The notes beneath the pieces were generated by a model. The model saw only the letters and a program-made list of their open reading frames with translations, ran no database searches and was not told where the DNA came from. A program made the position numbers and the translations under genes. From Zychaea mexicana (lineage: Eukaryota > Mucoromycota > Mucoromycetes > Mucorales > Lichtheimiaceae), in the NCBI RefSeq assembly GCF_025766255.1, contig NW_026516683.1, positions 310,001 to 374,000 of the forward strand: 64,000 nt of DNA. The letters run 5' to 3'. Of the stretch, positions 56,584 to 64,000 are shown in pieces (the stretch's first letter is position 1; every line of letters starts with the position of its first letter).

Positions 56584-58827
56584 ATGGGTCGACGTAAGCA
56601 GTATATGGACGATGGTGACGATTCGTCTGATGACGAAGGAGGTCGCATTCGATTCGATATCACCGATAATGATCTAGAAGAAGAAGCCGAAGGATTTTAC
56701 GGTCAACGAAGCAACAAGAAACGCAAGCGATTTGGCGAAGACGACGACGACGAGAGCGATGAAGAAATGGAAATGCGTGGTGGGCTCGGCGGCGCAGGGC
56801 TTGGCAGCGCTGGTGATGGCCAGTCTAGCATGGCCAATTTTATGAATTTTACTACAGCTAAACAAACGCCTAAAAAAGAGGAATCACCTCTTTCAAAGGA
56901 AGGAACGCCCGAACCATCCATGAAGCCATCGCCAAAACCATTTAAAACAGCAAAACCAAGCTCCGATTTCGCCAAATTCAATGCACACACTACAGGTTTC
57001 GGTAAACGCATGCTGGAAAAGATGGGCTGGCGTGCTGGTGAAGGCTTAGGCGAGGCCGGTGCTGGTATTGTCAACCCTATCGAAACCAAGCTACGACCTA
57101 AGCAGATGGGTATCGGTTTCAGAGGATTCAGTGAACGAACCGAGGAGCAGAAACGAGAAGCGAAACGAAGAGGCGAGATTGTGTCCAGTGATGGAGAAGG
57201 AGAAGAAGAGATGGATGAAGACGAAGAAATGGGAGAAGCACAGCCAAAGCAACCGGCTAAACGCGAAGCATGGAAGCGAAAAGCACGAAAACCGAAACAA
57301 GTGTACAAGACGGCAGCAACGATTTTGGCCGAAACCACCAACGAGCAACCAGCTGCTGGAAGTCAACAAAAGATTATCGACATGACCGGTCCACAAGCTA
57401 AAGAGGTGACGCTGGCCGATCTACAACAAACAGCAACCTGGATCGAAACGACGACACGGCTTCCAGAACTGCGCCATAATTTGCGACTGATTGTTGATCT
57501 TGCCAAAGGTGATCTCGAAAACTTGTCCCGAGACAAGCAATCCAACGCCTTGCGCATCCAATCGATGGAAGAAGAATGCAAAGTGATTCGATTAAGGATT
57601 GACGGTGAACAAGCACGAATGGCCAAGGTGGAAGATGTCAAGGCAATGGCCACAGATCTGAAAAAGGTGTCGAAGAATGCATTGGCGACGGGTGCATACG
57701 AGCAAGCCAATATCACTGCTTTGTTTGGTCATATCTTTGAACAAATGATGGTCAAGTATAGCAACGAAATCGAACAGCTCGGTTTGGATCAGCTCGTGGT
57801 GGCAGTATGGGCACCTATCATGAAGTTCAAGTCGGCGCACTGGGATGTGTTGGCAGATCCAACGTGGGGTGTTGCAGATGTGCAGAAGTGGCGACAGCTG
57901 CTAGTCAGTAACGATGATCCGGTTAGAGATGAGACTGGACTGCTGGTGCTTCGGCCGAGATCCAAGGAGACGCCCAGATCAACACCGTATGAGACAATGA
58001 TGAATACCATATGGCTGGTCCGTGTGCGTAGTGCTATAAAGTAAGTTGTGCTTTGTCAAATGCAAATGTCAGATTCCATCTGGAAGAAACAAAACTTACA
58101 TGTCATTGCTTTTAGTAATCAATGGAATATCCGAGACCCTGATCCGCTGGTGCAACTCTTGGAGGCATGGAAACCTTTGTTGCCGCGCTTTATATTTGAA
58201 AACATTATCAACCAACTGATCTTGCCGAAGATATCGCGTGCTGTATCCGATTGGGATCCTCGCAACGACCCGGAAATGATCCACACCTGGATCCATCCAT
58301 GGCTACCTGTACTGGAAGCTTGGCGACTTGGCGAACTGTTTACCTCGATTCGACACAAACTGGCCGTTGTCCTGCGTGTCTGGCACCCTTCGGACGAATC
58401 TGCATTGCACATCATCATGCCTTGGAAGGATGTTTGGACAGCTCAACAAATGGAAGGGTTCATGATTAAGTCCATCCTGCCCAAGTTGACACGCGTTATG
58501 CGTGACGAATTTATGGTCAATCCACGGGAGCAGCAGTTGGAACCGTTGATTTGGTGTATGGCTTGGAAGGATGTCTTGCCGGAGACTATATTGACGCAGC
58601 TAATCGAGAACGAGTTTTTCACAAAGTGGCTGGATGTTCTGTACAAATGGCTTACGTTGTCAAGAGACAGAGTCAATTACGACGAAGTGAGAGAATGGTA
58701 TCTTTGGTGGCGCCAAGTGTTTGACTCGTACGACTTGGGTGAAAACAGGGCTGTCTCTGCTTGTTTCAGAAAGGGACTGGATATGATGGCCATGGCCGCG
58801 AATGGACAGCCTGTGGTGAAAGGATAA
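56584..58827 (+). CDS. TFIP11: TFIP11/Ntr1-type G-patch spliceosome disassembly factor
   Basis: Two exons (56584-58040, 58116-58827; intron 75 nt) give 722 aa. TFIP11 (yeast Ntr1/Spp382) activates the DEAH helicase DHX15/Prp43 to release lariat introns from spent spliceosomes in the nucleus. The acidic N-terminus has RIRFDITDND and a basic patch NKKRKRF. The G-patch lies at about 137-181 (TTGFGKRMLEKMGWRAGEGL, then GIGFRGF). After an acidic/basic linker comes the GCFC domain with TTRLPELRHNLRLIVDLAKG, then in exon 2 NIRDPDPLVQLLEAWKPLLP, DWDPRNDPEMIHTWIHPWLP, ALHIIMPWKDVW and VREWYLWWRQVF. The C-terminus stops after GLDMMAMA and lacks an animal-type extension (human ~837 aa). Confidence 0.95.
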
Positions 58828-59189
58828 AATTAACATGTAAAAAACCAGATATATTAATTTGTATGTACATATATACCCCCTCTTATCCAAGAGCTCATTC
58901 GTGTTGCAAACTGGACATGGCACATAAAGAAACTGATATCCGTTGTTATCATGCTTGCCACAATAACCAGATGTGCATATTCTTGTGTAACTATTGTTTT
59001 TCTTGCTTGGCTGTGACGTGTTCCTACATTTGTACCCTATTTGATCGCGTAAATGAGTGTTCCTGCACGCTCAGAAAGACGCGCTATATTATCATTACAC
59101 GCGCGGTTCGCGTCTTAATAATTTTTCATTTTTTTTTTGTATTACCTCCCTTTTTTCTAACTTGTACACATACTTAACACACTCTAAAC
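58828..59189. other. intergenic region
   Basis: TFIP11 3' flank and the T-rich promoter of the next gene (T-run at 59131-59139). A frame across 58761-59177 overlaps the TFIP11 end and is not a gene. Confidence 0.4.
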
Positions 59190-61517
59190 ATGTTTACCGG
59201 GCTTACTTACAATCGGAAAACTACTACGACTGTCACTTATAGACGTAAACCACGATTCGATCCTGTGGTAAATCTTTCAAGTGATGACGATTCCGATTTG
59301 GAGGAGCCCTCCAAACTTGTTCCTTCGTCCCGATCGCCACAGATTATACTTGAAAACAACAATAACACAGTCAGCGTTGCAACCACGCAGAATCCAACGT
59401 CCAATGTCCTGAACAATAAGAAATCTGAGGACAGGAGCTCTGAGGATAATGAAAAGGGCAGTTCTTCTCCTTCCACCATCAACGACGCAACACAACAAGG
59501 AGTAGGTGCGACACAACCACCACCAACACTGCTTCCGCTAACGTCACTGCCACCACCCCCATCCGTACCGGCAGCGCCTACTTATCTACCATCGCCACAA
59601 CAGCAGCCACTGCCGTATATGCCACCGTTTTTAATTCCATCATATCCTTTACCATCAATAGCAGCAAATGAGCAACAACCGGATATGCTGTCTTTGGGAA
59701 CCTATACAGCAAATCAATCGATAACGCAAGGGCAACAGCTGCTGTATCATCAGCAGGAACAGCAGGTGCTTGATATGCCATTCTCTATACCATTGCCACT
59801 GCCATATCCTCAACTAGACGCGGTATCTTGGGCTAATACATATGACCAAAGCATATCCATGACACAAGTGTCTGATCCTTTATCTCAGTTCCAATCAGAA
59901 CAGCAGCAACAGAAGTTTATCTCTTTGGGTATGCAGGAGCGAAGTGACACACCAACGTCATTGCCTCCTATATATGACCATTTCATGCTCACGCAGCAAC
60001 AACAGCAACAGCGATCCGCATCAGGATGTAATACTAGTTGTACGTTGAACAACAACGACGACGACGCTACTGATAGAGAAATAAATGTCGTACAAGCAGA
60101 ATCCAGAGCACAGAACCAGCAGCAAGCAGAACCAGCGCCTCCAGACGACAATTCACCCCCTTCTTCCGCGTTTGATATATTTGCCATCCCTGAACTCCCC
60201 ATCATACCTCGTCGCGCCGCAAAAGTACCACTTGACAAACAACAACCATCTTCAATACCATCATCAAAACTTAAAGAGCCTGCTGAAGCTGCACTACCCG
60301 ACGTTTTTGATATCAACCAAAAGATCGACAATGTCGCTAATCGAACAACAAAGCACCAGCCACCATCGCCACCGTCAGCACCATCACAAAAGGACGGCGC
60401 TTCATCTGACGTGTTTGATATATCTGAATCTAATGTCGCTTCACACAAGGCACCAACAAGATCAACGCAAAAAGGCGACGACGACAATCTGTTTGATATA
60501 TTCGATTTTCCTGAAAAGGACGATACCAACATCCTCGAACTTAAACTCGTGTCCACGTCATTGTCATCCTCACCCGGCTCCTCTACCTCATACTCATCAT
60601 CACCTGCTCCTGCTAAACAACCACGTACCAAACCATTAAAACGATCCTTGTCTCAAGTTGCTTCTTCCCCCTCTCCATCGCCATCCTCATTACCATCGCA
60701 GTCGTCATCATCTTCAACATCCAGTAACGTAGCAAGAACACCAACAACAAAACCATTAAGAACAGCACGATCCCAACGACGTACATTATCCCAGTCGAAA
60801 AAATCTAAGAGCGACACATCAACGACATCATCATCACTATCAACAGGCGGAGGAAGTGGAAGACGCGTCCGTTTCGCACCAGATATTCTGGTCAGTACAT
60901 TTCATCGAATGTCATTTGATCGATCACAACCGATTTCTGAGCCGACGACATTTGCCAAGTCTGAAGAGCAAGAAAAGATTTCACTTTCTGTGCTATCAAA
61001 CATCACAGCAGCACCATCATCATCTACCCAACCGCCAGCGAAACGAAAACGGAATCTGGTTTCTAGGTTACGCAGTGCTACGGGTGAGCAAGCATCGTCT
61101 GCAACGAGCCCTTCATTACGGAGATACAACTTTGATGATGAAGAAGACGATGATGATGTTGTTGACGAGAAAGACCGAAATTCTGGTGTGATTGGTGCAA
61201 CTCAATCGATGGATGAAGACGAACAAGAATATCGCGCACGAATGGAACGCGAATTGGTTGCTATTATGGAGAGCGACTTTGGTCAAGATGATGACGAAGA
61301 AGAAGGCCAGGAAAATGCCGCCGGCTACGGTGGCGGCTTAACAAGACCACTCTATCAGCCCAAGAACACCATGGATGTTCGAGTCACTTACCAGAGAAAA
61401 AGCAAAAATGCGTCACAACAAGAACAGCAACAGCAACAGCAGCAGGGCCATGATCGGGAAATTGCCGAGTTGGATAATCTCTTGGATAAATTACGCGCAG
61501 GCGGCTCTGATTTGTAA
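59190..61517 (+). CDS. large disordered nuclear-type protein with TYxRK and FDI motifs (possible WAPL-N-like)
   Basis: This intronless 775-aa ORF is almost wholly disordered, rich in Ser, Pro, Gln and Asp. Three short TYxRK motifs are visible: LTYNRK (5-10), VTYRRK (15-20) and VTYQRK (732-737). A SUMO-interaction-like motif PVVNLSSDDDSD (25-36) follows the first pair. Four FDI motifs (SAFDIFAIPELP, DVFDINQK, DVFDISES, NLFDIFDFPEKD) lie between about 325 and 445. The C-terminal third has basic Ser/Arg stretches, RRYNFDDEEDDDD, then EYRARMERELVAIMESDFG and a final helix IAELDNLLDKLRAGG. TYSRK motifs at the N-terminus of animal WAPL bind PDS5, so a cohesin link is conceivable, but the WAPL fold is absent. 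Function is unknown. Confidence 0.85.
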   Translation: MFTGLTYNRKTTTTVTYRRKPRFDPVVNLSSDDDSDLEEPSKLVPSSRSPQIILENNNNTVSVATTQNPTSNVLNNKKSEDRSSEDNEKGSSSPSTINDATQQGVGATQPPPTLLPLTSLPPPPSVPAAPTYLPSPQQQPLPYMPPFLIPSYPLPSIAANEQQPDMLSLGTYTANQSITQGQQLLYHQQEQQVLDMPFSIPLPLPYPQLDAVSWANTYDQSISMTQVSDPLSQFQSEQQQQKFISLGMQERSDTPTSLPPIYDHFMLTQQQQQQRSASGCNTSCTLNNNDDDATDREINVVQAESRAQNQQQAEPAPPDDNSPPSSAFDIFAIPELPIIPRRAAKVPLDKQQPSSIPSSKLKEPAEAALPDVFDINQKIDNVANRTTKHQPPSPPSAPSQKDGASSDVFDISESNVASHKAPTRSTQKGDDDNLFDIFDFPEKDDTNILELKLVSTSLSSSPGSSTSYSSSPAPAKQPRTKPLKRSLSQVASSPSPSPSSLPSQSSSSSTSSNVARTPTTKPLRTARSQRRTLSQSKKSKSDTSTTSSSLSTGGGSGRRVRFAPDILVSTFHRMSFDRSQPISEPTTFAKSEEQEKISLSVLSNITAAPSSSTQPPAKRKRNLVSRLRSATGEQASSATSPSLRRYNFDDEEDDDDVVDEKDRNSGVIGATQSMDEDEQEYRARMERELVAIMESDFGQDDDEEEGQENAAGYGGGLTRPLYQPKNTMDVRVTYQRKSKNASQQEQQQQQQQGHDREIAELDNLLDKLRAGGSDL

Positions 61518-62222
61518 ATAGTCTTTTATGTATGACTTTTCCTCTTAATTTATTTTAATTCATTAATTGTATCACTCGCAATCTTTCTGCTTTAACGTGT
61601 CTCTTTTTCTTTTTTCACTTGTGGATCGAAATTACGCATATGAATCAGCTACACCCGTACATTAGTGTCCTACAGAAAACTAGTTCTTTAAGGAAGACGA
61701 GCAAAGAAATTCTTCTTCCTCGGTATCAGGCTCATCTTTTTCTACTATCGCTCTCGATCGCTATGCACGGCTAACGTTCATTTCCAAAAAAGCCACGCAA
61801 TCTTTATATACAACTGTGGACGTAGACATTTTCGCTCGAGCCCAACCAGAAGAATGACAAAGAGATATAAGAGAAGAGTATTCGCAGAGAGAGAAAAGGA
61901 TGATATTAAGAAGCTGGTTGAGCATGAGTGACAAAGGATCACTGTGCTGCGTACGGTTGACACGAAGGCGGACGTGCATGTTAAGACAGTCAATGAGATA
62001 TCGTTTGGTGAGGGTGGGGGTGAGGGCATTTTTTAACAAAATTCTGGTTTGCCACCAAGCTGTCTACCGAGCCCCCAACGACATAGCGGCTGCGTGCCTT
62101 ATTGGTGATGGGAAGCTAAAAATTGGAGTCTATGGTGACTTTGAGCGACAGGCAGACAATATAATGAAACTTTGTTTGATGCTAGTGGGAATTACTGGGG
62201 AGAGTAATATAGGTATCGCCAA
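61518..62222. other. intergenic region
   Basis: 3' flank of the disordered-protein gene and sequence without a supported gene. A short frame at 62040-62226 (YRAPNDIAAACLIGDGKLKI, YGDFERQADNIMKL) lies next to the following relic and may be its 5' part in another frame. Confidence 0.35.
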
Positions 62223-62666
62223 ATAGCTTGCTTTGAACAACTGTTGATGACATCTGCTCCTAGCGATGAAGGATGCTTTGACAGATGGGTCCGTCTTAGT
62301 CAGTTTTGGCCGAATACTGTTGGTTTGATTGCTCAATATTGGGAGTAGTGTGCTGAGGAAGAACGTATCGTATTTGATTGTATTGCTCGTTGTGTCATAC
62401 TTCCTGACTTTGCCAAGTACCGCGTAACTCTAATATAATCTCGATTTCCGAGCGTATGTGTGTACCATATATCATACGAGCACATTGGCTCTGAGCTTGT
62501 ACAAGTGCTCATGGTCGTGCTTCGTGAAGGCCCTGATAACAGCCACACTCCGAATTGGGTTGAAAGGATGTCTGACAGTAGACGAGATAGACCAGAAGGG
62601 CTGAGGTGTGTACTATTGAGTGTGCTCATGCTGGTTATTGGCAAGCGTGTTGCATTGTATAAGTAA
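62223..62666 (+). pseudogene. unidentified decayed coding sequence
   Basis: One plus-strand frame reads 148 codons with only two internal stops (TAG 62346-62348, TAA 62436-62438). It reads IACFEQLLMTSAPSDEGCFD, RWVRLSQFWPNTVGLIAQYW, EEERIVFDCIARCVILPDFA, then ISYEHIGSELVQVLMVVLRE, GPDNSHTPNWVERMSD and LSVLMLVIGKRVALYK before the final stop. The residue pattern is that of a real protein after decay. I cannot name the family; a transposon or lineage-specific gene is possible. Confidence 0.45.
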
Positions 62667-64000
62667 TACATTCATACACACAAACGGAGTAAGTATTTCC
62701 ATGAATATCCACAATTTCACAGTCGCTTATTGTTATTAACAGTTCTAACAATCACAAAACTTCTTCCATTTTCTAGCAAAGCCAATGACGATGTTAACTA
62801 TGTCAAAGTGTATGGGATTATACTACAACGAGTTACAATGATGGTATGTCTTCACTTACGCTACCGACACCGTAACAAGTCAGCACCACCACTTACGGGT
62901 GAAATAACGCTATCAACAAATAAGCTGACTTCTTTATGAATGTATGTTCGAACACGCTCACAAGCAGTATACGGCATATAATATGTGGTCAATATCCAGC
63001 CCCTGGAGGCAAATTATTGACCAGTGTTGTCAATATACTCAGGTTCTTGGAATCGAATTTTCATGTAACAAGTATAATTATGATTACTGCGAGCTAACAG
63101 TTGTCAATACATTAAATATTCACGTTTGAAATTATTATCATAGGGCTTTTATGGTCCCCTTCGTACTTTCCAAACTCTCTATGGAATGCACGCGCTCTTA
63201 AGATATTAGACCGGAAAAAGAGCTATTAACAATCAACACGAACCATTTCAAAAACGACAACTTATTATGACAACAGCCAAGATACAATTTCTAAGTGCAA
63301 CAGAAATTATGGTCAGTAGTACTGGTGTGACTACTTTAGTAGCACGCTTTTCAAAAGTAACTCTGATTGTCTTTCTAACTTTGTTTTACCACCTTAATGA
63401 TGTATACAGCACCTCCTCCATTGATTCAGCTGTCTGAGCAAGTTTGTTTCTACTCGGCCGATCGTTTTTCAAATGATAAATATTTAGAAGGACTGACGCT
63501 TTAATATATGGCCTTTGTAACGACGTGCTGCTGTAGCGTACATCAGACGCCGTCGCACAATATCCTGTTTTTTACAACCGTATATACTTCTTTTACTGCA
63601 GTTGCTAAGCATCATTGACGTAATGCGCACCAACCCATTTAGTGTACTTCCTATGATGCAGCAACAACCTTCTTCATTACACCTTACTGATAACAACAAT
63701 ACATCCATAGCAATATTTATGTATATTGTTGATCTTGAAAACAGTATAAATATGGACCCCTTTTATTGAATATAACATATCTATCTGCTCCTCTATCTTT
63801 ACGTTACAATCTTACAAAAAGGACGACACATGTCACAGCATGTTTCTCTGTCCGAAACATGAACGAATGAGTTCCACGAACCAGTTGCATGCATTGTCCG
63901 TGTACCTTTTAATTCCTTTGTGCTTACAAGAAGTTAGCACACCATCGCAATGACACTTCTTTAGAAACCAAAACCATACAGCACCAATCCCTTCAACTCC
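62667..64000. other. AT-rich end of window
   Basis: No supported gene. Short coding-like stretches at 62772-62940 (NDDVNYVKVYGIILQRVTMM) and 62944-63000 may be more of the relic upstream, but frames change and stops are frequent. Confidence 0.3.

Noticed and set aside
59885..60631. 248-codon minus ORF and 184-codon plus ORF within the 775-aa gene
   Set aside because: Shadows of low-complexity Ser/Pro/Gln codons in the real frame at 59190-61517.
1..64000. CRISPR arrays, rRNA genes, riboswitches
   Set aside because: No regularly spaced identical repeats and no rRNA-like blocks were seen; the DNA is eukaryotic nuclear.

Overview
The window is nuclear DNA of an early-diverging fungus, most likely Mucoromycota (Mucorales type). 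Genes are dense with short GT-AG introns (mostly 60-130 nt, CTRAC/CTRAY-like branch sites) and very small exons. Low-complexity Gln, Ser and Pro tracts and decayed transposon pieces are common. Protein families are all eukaryotic. No bacterial operon, rRNA or CRISPR features are visible. The clade is inferred from gene style and TE types, not from a marker gene.

Layout. 1-11148 is gene-poor, TE-rich DNA: a truncated piggyBac transposase, two identical initiator tRNA-Met genes in divergent orientation (1954-2025 minus, 6618-6689 plus), a non-autonomous hAT-like element (3256-4150) inserted in an older reading frame, and small repeats. 11149-17690 is a compact gene block: DHHC palmitoyltransferase, PY-motif two-TM protein, EIF1AD (minus) and the DNA polymerase delta small subunit. 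17973-23483 is an apparently young L1-like LINE with two long ORFs, a poly(A) tail and a 14-bp target-site duplication. 26062-36780 holds a CaaX-box protein, a secreted/GPI-type Cys-rich protein (minus) and an NCLX/Ecm27-type cation/Ca2+ exchanger. 37383-40924 is a decay zone with an F-box/LRR pseudogene and unidentified coding relics. 41267-52118 holds SET1 (histone H3K4 methyltransferase), a GDSL esterase (IAH1-like), a BAHD acyltransferase and a YANK/STK32-type AGC kinase (minus). 52802-55972 is again TE debris (mariner/IS630-like transposase, LINE RT tail, an acidic frameshifted relic). 56584-61517 holds the spliceosome-disassembly G-patch protein TFIP11 and a large disordered protein with TYxRK and FDI motifs. 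The last 2.4 kb contains one more coding relic.

Function. Most intact genes are single-copy housekeeping factors for replication, chromatin, splicing, translation-related functions and Ca2+ transport, and there is no obvious pathway cluster. The one suggestive neighbourhood is the esterase/acyltransferase pair (46243-49800, same strand), which could make and break acyl esters. Exon models were built by hand from splice sites and frame continuity. Internal exons are well constrained; first exons and starts are less certain.
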